In this document: positions 25,036 to 33,367 of the stretch, piece by piece
How positions within the stretch are numbered: the first letter of the stretch is position 1
Layout of the letters: each line of letters opens with the position of its first letter
Source of the DNA: a virus
IMG/VR virus record: IMGVR_UViG_3300013136_000846
Location: 1-44,277 of that record
Reading direction: 5' to 3' (one strand)
DNA length: 44,277 nt
Position numbers and translations under genes: made by a program
The notes under the pieces: generated by a model
Database searches by the model: none
The model's input: the letters and a program-made list of their open reading frames with translations, nothing else
What the model was told of the DNA's origin: nothing

Positions 25036-27498
25036 TTATAATTCAAATTCCATATCCAAAATCTTATCTTTTTCGTAAAAAGATAATAATATTTTATCTG
25101 TTTCTTTATGGAGTTCAGTTTTTGGTATGCACCATAATGTATATTGTTTACTTAGTTTAAAATCTGCTAATGTATGATATATTTTATTTGAGTCTGGATT
25201 TTTAATATCAACGTTAATTGCTGGTGTATCTTGTTCATTACTATAGTTTAACAAAATTTTGTTTTCTTCTTTGTTATAATAAACTTTAATATCATCACCA
25301 TTTAATTTAATTGATATGTTATATTTGTTAAAATCAAATAGAATTTTATTCTCAACTAATTTTGAACTTAAAATTCTATTTACCACCATTTCTGGTGTTA
25401 TATTGATAGAGCATTCAAATTGTCTTTCTGTATCCTTATGTTCTGGACACCAATTCCAATCACCTCTATCGAATGCATATTTATTGAAGCAACCATTACA
25501 TACATTAAAATTGTGTACATTGATATTATCATTTTGAAATTCGCAAATAGGATTTGAGAAACCAGAAATCATAACCACCTTTTTACCTATTGCCCAAGCG
25601 AGCCAACTTAAGCCAGAACCAACACCTATAAAAAATTCGCTGTGTTTAATTTCATTAATTCTATGTTCGATTGGAAAGTCACCAGTTTTATCAATAACAT
25701 TTTGTAAATTAGTTTTCTGTTTACTTATAATCATCACTTTATATCCTTGAGCATTTAACCAATCAACTAATATTTGCCATCCCTTATTACTATCTTTGCA
25801 AGGATAATGCCAATGTTTAGTATTTGCGGTTGAAAATTGTGCTATACAAACATATTTTTCTTTTAATGGTCTTACGCCTTCTGGAATTCTTAATTGAGGT
25901 CTAATTTCTTTGTATTCCAATCCCAATATATCACTCGCAGTTTTTTGCATTGGTTGCTTTTTATAATCATAAGGATTTTTATTTATATCCATCGGTTGAT
26001 ACCAACCAATGGTATATTTAGCATAAATATCTGGATTATTATAGCCAGGTTCTACAAATGTAATATCTTTATATTGATCTCTAAAAAAATCATTTCGGAA
26101 TGTAGAAAGATAAACTTTACAATTATGTTTTTTCCTGAACTCCTCTGCATAAGGTGTCCAAGCTAAAGTATCACCAATTGATTTACTATCTAATTGAATT
26201 AAGACATCTTTATCTCTAAGATCGAAATTATGTGTTAATAACAGTGTATTTTCATGTTTAATATTGATTTTATATTCTTTATAATATTTTGCGTTAGTTG
26301 CACACCAAGTATTTGCAGCTAACTCAGTTTTGTATATTAAATCATTAGTATTTTTATCCAATATCTCAACACCAAATTTTAATTTAGTTGTACCTAAAAC
26401 CTCTATTCTAGCACCATCTGTGAAATTTATATTATACTCCAAATATTCAGGTTCATATCTATTAGTATCACCTAATACATTTTTATATTCATCTATTAAT
26501 AAACTACCAAAAGTCTTATTATCATCCTTTCTTTTTATATTAAAATGATCAAGAATCATTTGAGCATCATTATCAACATCCATACTCAAATATTTAACAT
26601 TTTTATATGAATCATACATGTTGATATATGTTGGTAAATTGTTTAAATAAACCGGTAAATCATATGAAGTTGCTTCTTTTATTGCTAGTGGATTAAGTTC
26701 TAAAATTGAAGGATGAACTAATAAATCAGATGCCTGATAGAATAATTCTACATCCTCACGTTCACCATAAATAAAACAGTTATCCAGTTTTTTTTCCATT
26801 ATTGGTTTCCAATAATCAGAAAAATTATCAGCCTGATTTCCAACAAAATGAAAATGTATCTTATAATCGTATAATTTTTTTGCAATATCAAAAAGATACC
26901 CTTGATTTTTATCTCTTGTAAATAATCCGACATTTAAAACATGAAAGTATTCAGGATCCAGATTAAGATGCTTGATAGATTGACTTTTGTTTTTTTCTAA
27001 TTTTTCAGTAGGATATTCAACTACAGAATAGGGTATTCCAAATTTACTATATTCCTGAGCAGAATAAGGTGATACAAAGATAAATTTATCTGGAAAATAT
27101 TTTTTATCATTAACATTAAAAGTTGAAGTATGTGTAGTTTCAACTATTTTATATTTTCTAGCATCTCTATATAACCATTGAATATGCTCTTCTCGCATTC
27201 CAAATATAAATTTTTCAGGAATTTCTTCCATATGTATTATATCTGGATTAATCTTTTCAACAATTTCTATAAATTTATCTCTAATTTCTTCATTATCACC
27301 CCAAACATTTCCAAGTGAAATAAATTTATCACCTAATAATTTTATTATTTTATTTCTTTGAACAACAAAGCTCCAAGCGATTTGTCTGTATTCTATCAAA
27401 TATACATCATTATCTTTTATTAAAGATTCTATTCTTTTTAGTGCAACAGAAGGTTGCCCTCCAGTTGATAAATGAGGACAAATTAGTAAAATTTTCAT
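25036..27498 (-). CDS. Fused GT4 glycosyltransferase and TibC/Aah-like O-heptosyltransferase
   Basis: An 820-residue two-enzyme chain. Residues 1-330 are a GT4-type GT-B transferase: ICPHLSTGGQPSVALKR at the N-terminus, LNVGLFTRDKNQGYL, FIYGEREDVELFYQASDLLVHPS and the E-x7-E motif ELNPLAIKEA. Residues 370-790 match the autotransporter strand-loop-strand O-heptosyltransferase family (TibC, Aah): SIGDTLAWTPYAEEF, a KHNCKVYLSTFRNDFF strand, QKTASDILGLEYKEIRP, and FFIGVGSGLSWLAWAIGKKV. The iron-finger cysteines are also present: CNGC, then WNWCPEHK and RQFEC. TibC-type enzymes move heptose from ADP-heptose onto Ser of autotransporter passenger domains. The gene ends 36 nt before the TIG/Thr-rich gene on the same strand, so the two probably work as enzyme and substrate. 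Confidence 0.88.
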   Translation of the reverse strand: MKILLICPHLSTGGQPSVALKRIESLIKDNDVYLIEYRQIAWSFVVQRNKIIKLLGDKFISLGNVWGDNEEIRDKFIEIVEKINPDIIHMEEIPEKFIFGMREEHIQWLYRDARKYKIVETTHTSTFNVNDKKYFPDKFIFVSPYSAQEYSKFGIPYSVVEYPTEKLEKNKSQSIKHLNLDPEYFHVLNVGLFTRDKNQGYLFDIAKKLYDYKIHFHFVGNQADNFSDYWKPIMEKKLDNCFIYGEREDVELFYQASDLLVHPSILELNPLAIKEATSYDLPVYLNNLPTYINMYDSYKNVKYLSMDVDNDAQMILDHFNIKRKDDNKTFGSLLIDEYKNVLGDTNRYEPEYLEYNINFTDGARIEVLGTTKLKFGVEILDKNTNDLIYKTELAANTWCATNAKYYKEYKINIKHENTLLLTHNFDLRDKDVLIQLDSKSIGDTLAWTPYAEEFRKKHNCKVYLSTFRNDFFRDQYKDITFVEPGYNNPDIYAKYTIGWYQPMDINKNPYDYKKQPMQKTASDILGLEYKEIRPQLRIPEGVRPLKEKYVCIAQFSTANTKHWHYPCKDSNKGWQILVDWLNAQGYKVMIISKQKTNLQNVIDKTGDFPIEHRINEIKHSEFFIGVGSGLSWLAWAIGKKVVMISGFSNPICEFQNDNINVHNFNVCNGCFNKYAFDRGDWNWCPEHKDTERQFECSINITPEMVVNRILSSKLVENKILFDFNKYNISIKLNGDDIKVYYNKEENKILLNYSNEQDTPAINVDIKNPDSNKIYHTLADFKLSKQYTLWCIPKTELHKETDKILLSFYEKDKILDMEFEL

Positions 27499-27517
27499 TT
27501 ATTTTCTTTATTCTTCT

Positions 27518-28285
27518 TTATTTTTCTTTATTTTCATGTATTTTTTCTTTACCAATAAGTTTATATTTTTTATATTTTTTAGAATTAAAAAAATTATCAC
27601 TACATCCTAAATATTCTTTAACATTTTTCTTTGTTTCAATATTTAATATTTCACCTTTGGGGTCTTCTATAAAATATCTCATAGATATTGCATTATTTAT
27701 ACCAGTATTTTTACCTTTTCTTATTTCACTCCAATGTTTTTTAGTTTCTTCTGAATGTTTTTTTCCATAATATGGATGATTTTCACCGTTTCTATTTAAT
27801 TTTTTTGCAGCATCTTTAAGTTTTTTTATTGTTTCTTTTGATTTATTTTTACCAGGATTTTCATCACCTTTCCATTTCTTCCTAAGAACATCTTTTTGTT
27901 CATCTGACATCTTTTGTGATTTTCGTTTTTCCTTTATTATTTTTTTTGATTCTTCTGTATGATGTTTACCAAACCAAGGATGATTTTCACCCCTCATTAT
28001 TCTATATGTTTTACCACCTTCACAAATATTATATGCAATTTTTCTATTTGTAGCATTAAGTTCTTTAATCCAAAAAATTTCTCTTTCATCCATTTGATTT
28101 TCATCGGTACAATATTCTAATATTTCTTTTTTAAAATTTTCTTTACCATATTTTTTTATTGCTGATATAATAAGCTTTCCAGAACCAAAATATTTATCAT
28201 CATTTTTAATATCCTGTCCAATATAAAATTTATTATTAATAAGATTTGTGATTTTATAAATTACCATAATGTTTTTTATTTGCAT
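27518..28285 (-). CDS. GIY-YIG homing endonuclease with NUMOD3 repeats
   Basis: A 255-residue Seg-type endonuclease. The GIY-YIG core is VIYKITNLINNKFYIGQD near the N-terminus, with K-I-T, the Y-I-G strand and the downstream E in the EREIFWIKEL helix. Residues 90-190 contain NUMOD3-type DNA-binding repeats (ENHPWFGKHHTEESKKIIKEK; ENHPYYGKKHSEETKKHW; KNKSKETIKKL). The C-terminal part (KNVKEYLGCSDNFFNSKKYK) resembles an IENR/NUMOD1-like helix-turn-helix. The ATG at 28285 or at 28267 (MVIYKI) could be used; the second places the core at the usual N-terminal position. It is inserted between the sulfotransferase and the heptosyltransferase, so it may be a recent arrival. An AT-rich 170-nt gap lies upstream. 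Confidence 0.9.
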   Translation of the reverse strand: MQIKNIMVIYKITNLINNKFYIGQDIKNDDKYFGSGKLIISAIKKYGKENFKKEILEYCTDENQMDEREIFWIKELNATNRKIAYNICEGGKTYRIMRGENHPWFGKHHTEESKKIIKEKRKSQKMSDEQKDVLRKKWKGDENPGKNKSKETIKKLKDAAKKLNRNGENHPYYGKKHSEETKKHWSEIRKGKNTGINNAISMRYFIEDPKGEILNIETKKNVKEYLGCSDNFFNSKKYKKYKLIGKEKIHENKEK

Positions 28286-28455
28286 ATATAAAAAACATAT
28301 ACACCCGTAGTTAGATTTGTTAATATATTCTTATTTTAATTTTTTAATCAATAATTCAAAAAGATTCAAAGTTGTGGAACAATCAATAATATTTTCATAT
28401 TTTACTTTATAATTTTATTTTCAATAATTTTTATATATTAACGGCTTTAAGTTCA

Positions 28456-29166
28456 TTAGATAAGTGTAATTTTTCTTTGAAATGGATATTCGAAAACTTT
28501 CCAAAGCCAGTTCTTCAGTTCATCATCAATAACAATTTTACTATTTATTTTTTTAGATTCATTTAGTTTTTTTAGATTAAAATCAACATTATATCTATTT
28601 CTTATAAATTCTTCAAATTTGTCTAATTCTGTTATATCAAATTCATAAGTGCATTTTTGATTAGATTTATAATAATTTTGTGAAGAAAGTGCTTTTACAG
28701 AAATATATTTAACAGATTTTTTTTTTATTTCTTCAATATCTTCTTTTACAAATTTTGAATAACAATAAATTTTATCATCGATATCATCTGAATATAATTT
28801 ATTCGAAAAATCAATATCAAAATTCTGATAAATAAAATCATTACTCAAATCTTCAAAATTAACGATTGATGTAAAACCATCTTTAGCAACACATGTAAAC
28901 ATATACTGAAATGCACTAAGTAATCTTTTTAACCAATCTCTTGAAATACAGATAGTTTCTTTATATCCAAAATATTTATAAAGATATTCTATTGTGGAAT
29001 GTAAATGTGCAGAATATCTACTATCCTTAGACTCTATCTCTAATAATTTATCATGATTACCAGCGTATTTTATATCTAAATCTGATGAAAATAAAGCTGA
29101 TTCAATAGAGTAGCTAGCACATCTTGGAACAGATAACCAAATCAAGTCATTATTGATTAAAATCAT
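28456..29166 (-). CDS. Sulfotransferase-like protein
   Basis: A 236-residue predicted PAPS-dependent sulfotransferase. The 5'-phosphosulfate loop is VPRCASYSIESAL (P14-R-C-A-S-Y-S20), the PKCASTSI-like pattern of carbohydrate sulfotransferases. The 3'-phosphate-binding stretch is ISRDWLKRLLSAF (R76-D77, R81, S84), close to the VRDP-x2-R-x3-S-x-Y consensus. Length is near the lower end for the family. The start ATG at 29166 lies inside the APS kinase gene (17-nt overlap), so the pair is translationally linked and the kinase can feed PAPS directly to this enzyme. The acceptor is probably a glycan or a protein on the cell surface or virion; not identifiable from sequence. Confidence 0.82.
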   Translation of the reverse strand: MILINNDLIWLSVPRCASYSIESALFSSDLDIKYAGNHDKLLEIESKDSRYSAHLHSTIEYLYKYFGYKETICISRDWLKRLLSAFQYMFTCVAKDGFTSIVNFEDLSNDFIYQNFDIDFSNKLYSDDIDDKIYCYSKFVKEDIEEIKKKSVKYISVKALSSQNYYKSNQKCTYEFDITELDKFEEFIRNRYNVDFNLKKLNESKKINSKIVIDDELKNWLWKVFEYPFQRKITLI

Positions 29167-29602
29167 TATTTTTCAATGATTTTTTTAAAATTTCAAAAGA
29201 TTCTTCGACTGTTTTATTAGTTGTATCTAAATCTATAAAATTATCTAAGGGCTTCTCGTAATTTTTAACAAAAAAGTTTTCTTTTCCTCTAAGATCAGAT
29301 GTATGCACATAAATTTCAATAAAATCAATATTAGTCAATTTTAATCTAAGTCTATCTCTTAAATCTCTAAAAGGAGAAACCATTGTTATTATGACATTAA
29401 TATTTTTTTTACTTAGAAAGTATGCTATATCATGCGCTCTTTCTATATTAATTCTTCTACCACTTTCACTATAATCATTGTTATCAAATATAAGTCTTAG
29501 GTCATCACCATCAATATGTATAACATTCTTCATACTTGAGGCTAATAATCCACCAATAGAAGTTTTTCCTGAGCCTGGTTGGCCTGTAAATAAATAAATC
29601 AT
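29150..29602 (-). CDS. cysC: Adenylylsulfate (APS) kinase
   Basis: A 150-residue enzyme expected to phosphorylate APS to PAPS, the sulfate donor for sulfotransferases. Motifs, in order, are the P-loop G7-Q-P-G-S-G-K-T14; HIDGDDLR (D31); DYSESGRRINIERAHDIAYFL, the APS-binding helix; VSPFRDLRDRLR (S76-P-F-R); FIEIYVHT and FVKNYEKPLDNFIDLDTT. These match CysC through its length. It is shorter than cellular CysC (about 180-200), losing some loop length, but no key motif is missing. No ATP sulfurylase is present in the window, so it depends on host APS. The 17-nt overlap with the downstream sulfotransferase is a strong functional hint. Confidence 0.88.
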   Translation of the reverse strand: MIYLFTGQPGSGKTSIGGLLASSMKNVIHIDGDDLRLIFDNNDYSESGRRINIERAHDIAYFLSKKNINVIITMVSPFRDLRDRLRLKLTNIDFIEIYVHTSDLRGKENFFVKNYEKPLDNFIDLDTTNKTVEESFEILKKSLKNNDFNQ

Positions 29603-29633
29603 ATGATATTATATGATATAATAAAAAAAATGT

Positions 29634-30407
29634 TTAATGAATAGATAAAAAATCTCTATAATTTATATGTATATAATTAAAAAGATTTAATGCGTATTTT
29701 TCATTTGTTTTTGGTCCTGGATGTACACCTTCTACACCAAAATCAATATAAGGATAATAATCACCGTCAAATCTAAATTCATCAGTAAAATTATTTTTAA
29801 TGAAAGAACCATTCCATAACCAATTACATTTCTTAGACTCTAGAAAAAATTTGATAAGTAAATGATTTTTGTACCAGTTCTGAAAATCGTTTTCATTATT
29901 AGATAATCTTAATAAAGCATCATATTGTTCTAAGCCTTCTGATGTTTCATTGAAATATCCCCATTTATTTATATGAAACGGTTCTATACCGCCATTTTCT
30001 GTAAAGAACTCTCTTCTATGCATTTCGGTATACATTATTAATACTAAATTCGGCTTAATTAAATCATAGAATGAAATTAAACATCTAGAAATATAATCGT
30101 TACTTCTACCACCGAATCCAAAATTAAGATTAACACCATTAGGTATATGACTACAAAATTTTGAGGTCCAAGTTTCATTATTATTAACACCTACACCTTC
30201 TGTTATGGAACAACCAATAGACATAACTCTGAAACCTTCTTTATATATCGAATCACCTCTAAAACCCAATTCATTATAGGTATATGTGCATAATCCAGTA
30301 TTATCTGAACCTGAGCCGTTATAAGTTTTATTAACTCTTTCAGATAGATTATATTTATATGAAGAAACTTCAAAATTGTCAGTTGTCCAATGTTTTAGTG
30401 ATTTCAT
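29634..30407 (-). CDS. SGNH hydrolase-like protein (1 of 4)
   Basis: A 257-residue SGNH/GDSL-like protein. Block I reads VMSIGCSITEGVG, so the usual G-D-S is G-C-S but the nucleophile Ser is kept. FGFGGRSNDYI supplies the block II glycine and block III Asn equivalent, and GVEGVHPGP near the C-terminus supplies the His of block V. SGNH proteins are esterases or, in surface-polysaccharide loci, O-acyltransferases or their partners. No membrane segment or signal peptide is seen, so a cytosolic or virion-borne role is likely. The start overlaps the stop of the 139-aa gene (ATGA), placing it in the carbamoyltransferase transcript. Confidence 0.75.
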   Translation of the reverse strand: MKSLKHWTTDNFEVSSYKYNLSERVNKTYNGSGSDNTGLCTYTYNELGFRGDSIYKEGFRVMSIGCSITEGVGVNNNETWTSKFCSHIPNGVNLNFGFGGRSNDYISRCLISFYDLIKPNLVLIMYTEMHRREFFTENGGIEPFHINKWGYFNETSEGLEQYDALLRLSNNENDFQNWYKNHLLIKFFLESKKCNWLWNGSFIKNNFTDEFRFDGDYYPYIDFGVEGVHPGPKTNEKYALNLFNYIHINYRDFLSIH

Positions 30408-30823
30408 TTGTCTTTTTTAGAATTCCAACTTATCTCCCAATCTTTAAACTCAGATGCTAAGCAATCTATTTTATAATCTTTTCTACCGCCAATCCATTCC
30501 TGAATTTTATTCTTAGCAGTATTTCTTATTCCATTTAATCCATGTGTTAACTCCAAGTTATTACCATCTTTAATACCTTTTCTATAATTGGCTTCATTAT
30601 ACCAAATATGTAAATTCATTTGAGATAATACTACTATTGCTCTGATAGTCTCAGATGTTATCTCTTTAGTTTCTTCTAGACATATATCAATATCATGTAA
30701 TATATCTTGTATTTCTTGAGCATATTCATCCTTATGTTCAGGAATAAAAACTTCTTTTAATTGACATATACTTAATCTATCAATTAATTCAGATAGTGTG
30801 GGTAAATATTTTCTTTCTTTCAT
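30404..30823 (-). CDS. Hypothetical helical protein, glycan-locus associated
   Basis: A 139-residue alpha-helical protein with a TLSELIDRLSICQLKE N-terminus and an IWYNEANYRKGIKDG region. It resembles small helical proteins I associate with phage and bacterial polysaccharide loci, but I cannot name a family with confidence. It has no Cys cluster or membrane segment. ATGA overlap with the SGNH gene downstream and a 3-nt gap from the 37-aa gene upstream place it inside one leftward operon. Confidence 0.6.
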   Translation of the reverse strand: MKERKYLPTLSELIDRLSICQLKEVFIPEHKDEYAQEIQDILHDIDICLEETKEITSETIRAIVVLSQMNLHIWYNEANYRKGIKDGNNLELTHGLNGIRNTAKNKIQEWIGGRKDYKIDCLASEFKDWEISWNSKKDK

Positions 30824-30826
30824 ATT

Positions 30827-30940
30827 CTAATGATTATAAATAAAAGGATCTCTTTTCCTTAATTCTTCTAATTTTTTTTCAAATTGTTTTTTACGTTTAT
30901 TCTTTTCAATTCTTTTCTTAATCCATTTAAAAATGTTCAT
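30827..30940 (-). CDS. Tiny basic protein, 37 aa
   Basis: A 37-residue Lys/Arg/Glu-rich peptide (N-terminus MNIFKWIKKRIEK, C-terminus RDPFIYNH). Its ATG overlaps the carbamoyltransferase stop (ATGA) and it ends 3 nt before the next start, so it fills the space between two operon genes exactly. A single amphipathic helix is likely. Function unknown; the tight spacing is the main evidence that it is real. Confidence 0.5.
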   Translation of the reverse strand: MNIFKWIKKRIEKNKRKKQFEKKLEELRKRDPFIYNH

Positions 30941-32574
30941 TTTATTTTGTTTTTTTTTATTATAAAATTATTCATAACCAATATATCCATATCAGTGTTT
31001 AGGAATGTGTCCATTGCATCTTGTGGTGTTAAAACCATAGTTTTATCTTTAATATTAAATGATGTATTAAGTAGAATTGGATAACCACTTTTTTCCTCAA
31101 ATTTTATTAACAGTTTATAAATAGAATTATATGGTGTAACTGATTGAACACGAGCTGTACCATCTACATGAGTGACTGCAAGTAATTTATCTTTATACTC
31201 AGATTTAACTTTTACCACCTGATTCATATAAGGTATGAATTCATTTGATTCAAAATAGATAGATTGCTTATCATAACAAACCATAGGTGCAAATGGTCTA
31301 AATCCTTCTCTTTTTTTAATTACCGCATTAATTCTATCTTTCATATTAGGTAAAGTTGGATTAGCTAATATGGATCTATTACCCAAAGCTCTTGCACCAA
31401 ATTCTATTTTATCCTGAAACCAACCAACAACCAGCCCAGAATTAAGTTCTTTTGATATTTTTTCTAATAGAGCATTTTCAGAGTGCTTAGAATATGTTAT
31501 AGATTCTGTGCTAGAGATAACATTATAAATTTCATCTTCTGTAAACGATGGGCCAAGAAAAGGATTTGCACTAATTCTAATGCTTCGTCCAAGTTTATTT
31601 GTTAAATAGTTTAGACATGAACCAATTGATGAACCAGCATCAGAAGGTGCAGGTGGTATCCAAATATGTTTATATAAACCATTCTCTACAATTTTTCCAT
31701 TTGCAGAACCATTATATGCACATCCGCCACCAAGACAAATTCTATCATACTTAGAAATATCTTTAGCATAAGAAATAATGCTGAAGAAAACTTCCTCATA
31801 TACTCTTTGAACTGAGGCTGCTAAATCTTTATGTTTATCTTCAAGTTTAGTATTAGGTAGCCTACATTCTATATTTAAATATTCTTCTAATTTATGATTA
31901 AACATAAGTGTAGATGATTTATCCCAATTGAAATAATTCATATCACATAAGATACCACCATTATTATCGTATACTAACAATTTTTTAATTTTTTCATAAT
32001 AAGTGCTTGAATTACCATAGGATGCTAATCCCATTACTTTATATTCACCTTCATTTGGTTTAAATCCTAAAAATGCCGTCATTGCAGAGTAAAATAAGCC
32101 AATTGAATGTGGATATTCTGAAGTTTTTATTTGAACAATTTTACCACCAAAACCATAACCTATTGATAATGATTGAGTTTCTCCTACACCGTCTATTGAA
32201 ACTATAACAGACTTATCAAAATTGGAACTTAAATAAGAATAGGTCATATGTGATAAGTGATGATTGGTATAGTGTGTGCTTTTTGATACTTTTTTAAGAT
32301 TAAACCAGACCTTTATTATATTTTTAATAGATTTAAAAAAAGATTTTTTTCTTTTTAGTCTTAATATGGGATTCTCATAGTAACAAACACATTCTATATC
32401 TTCTTTTTTTAAATTATATTTTTCGAAAATATAATTAATTGTCATTTTTGGAAATGAATTATCGTGTTTAATACCAGAAAATTTTTCTTCTTCACATGCA
32501 AAAATTAATTTATCATCTTCAAATAAACATGCAGATGAATCATGATAATATGCTGAAATTCCTATTATGAACAC
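30937..32574 (-). CDS. NodU/TobZ-family carbamoyltransferase
   Basis: A 545-residue carbamoyltransferase. The Kae1-like N-terminal domain shows GISAYYHDSSACL (H11-D12), the TNHHLSH metal-binding His cluster (H105-H106, H109), VSIDGVGE and LGGGCAYNGSANGK. The C-terminal YrdC-like/NodU domain shows GWFQDKIEFGARALGNRSIL, GFRPFAPMV and LLNTSFNIKDKT. Known members carbamoylate a sugar hydroxyl (NodU on Nod factors, TobZ on tobramycin, others on polysaccharides) using carbamoyl phosphate and ATP. The start is a GTG directly after the upstream TAA; no ATG is available nearby. Context (SGNH proteins, sulfotransferase, glycosyltransferases) points to decoration of a glycan. Confidence 0.9.
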   Translation of the reverse strand: MFIIGISAYYHDSSACLFEDDKLIFACEEEKFSGIKHDNSFPKMTINYIFEKYNLKKEDIECVCYYENPILRLKRKKSFFKSIKNIIKVWFNLKKVSKSTHYTNHHLSHMTYSYLSSNFDKSVIVSIDGVGETQSLSIGYGFGGKIVQIKTSEYPHSIGLFYSAMTAFLGFKPNEGEYKVMGLASYGNSSTYYEKIKKLLVYDNNGGILCDMNYFNWDKSSTLMFNHKLEEYLNIECRLPNTKLEDKHKDLAASVQRVYEEVFFSIISYAKDISKYDRICLGGGCAYNGSANGKIVENGLYKHIWIPPAPSDAGSSIGSCLNYLTNKLGRSIRISANPFLGPSFTEDEIYNVISSTESITYSKHSENALLEKISKELNSGLVVGWFQDKIEFGARALGNRSILANPTLPNMKDRINAVIKKREGFRPFAPMVCYDKQSIYFESNEFIPYMNQVVKVKSEYKDKLLAVTHVDGTARVQSVTPYNSIYKLLIKFEEKSGYPILLNTSFNIKDKTMVLTPQDAMDTFLNTDMDILVMNNFIIKKNKIK

Positions 32575-33279
32575 TTATATTAATTTTTTTTTAAATGAAT
32601 CTATCACACACTTTGCTATTAATTGCTGTCCATCTTGATTTGGATGACTATCATACCTCAAATATTCTAAATCTGATCTATTATAATTATAATCTGAAAT
32701 TCTAAGTTTGTTATCATTAATAAAATTATTAGCAGCATATGCAAATAAATCATTATGTTCGCTAAAAAACACAATATTTCTATTTCTATTTGTAGTTATT
32801 TTTCTTTTTATAAAATTTTCATAATTAGCAGATAAATGTAAAAACCAATATCTAACAATTACTCCGATAATTTTTTCTAAATAGTCAAAAATTAATGATA
32901 CATATTGAAAATTTTTTAATAGTAATTCAGTATCATATGCCATTACAAAGTCCATATACTTTATTTGTTTTTCATTTCTTTCTAGTGAATTCATTTCAAT
33001 ATAGCAAGAGTTCCATACATCACCATCATTATTAAGATAAGGTAAATCCAATCTATTACTATATGAAAATTGAAAAATCACAATATCACCTTTATTAATT
33101 TTTGGTAAATCAGAAATAAGTCTTTGTATTGAAGAATCACCAAGTCCACCATATGCTCTATTTTTTAAATCTAAATTGAGTTCTTCAGCAACAAAACTAG
33201 GCCAAAATATAATACCCAGGTCTTCCTCATGAGGTCTTGAATAAGTCCAACTACATCCATATGTCCAAAGTTTATTCAT
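32575..33279 (-). CDS. SGNH hydrolase-like protein (2 of 4)
   Basis: A 234-residue SGNH-like protein. Block I is TYGCSWTYSRP with S10 as nucleophile (G-C-S, not G-D-S). YGGLGDSSIQRL gives the block II glycine region, IVIFQFSYSNRLDL the block III strand, and YDSHPNQDGQQ carries D210 and H212 in the D-S-H-P form of block V. It is followed without a gap by the carbamoyltransferase (TAA directly before GTG), so the two are one transcript. It is divergent from the SGNH gene at 33368. Substrate unknown; acyl esters on sugars are the likeliest. Confidence 0.75.
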   Translation of the reverse strand: MNKLWTYGCSWTYSRPHEEDLGIIFWPSFVAEELNLDLKNRAYGGLGDSSIQRLISDLPKINKGDIVIFQFSYSNRLDLPYLNNDGDVWNSCYIEMNSLERNEKQIKYMDFVMAYDTELLLKNFQYVSLIFDYLEKIIGVIVRYWFLHLSANYENFIKRKITTNRNRNIVFFSEHNDLFAYAANNFINDNKLRISDYNYNRSDLEYLRYDSHPNQDGQQLIAKCVIDSFKKKLI

Positions 33280-33367
33280 TTACTTATATATAACAGATAG
33301 TATGTCAGAATTAATTTTTAAACTTTTTTTTTTACTAATATTATAAAATATAAAAAAAGTTTTCACC

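Noticed and set aside
28286-28455. Possible small RNA or regulatory element in the 170-nt gap
   Set aside because: The gap is AT-rich with no stable hairpin or recognisable motif that I could see; nothing to support a feature.
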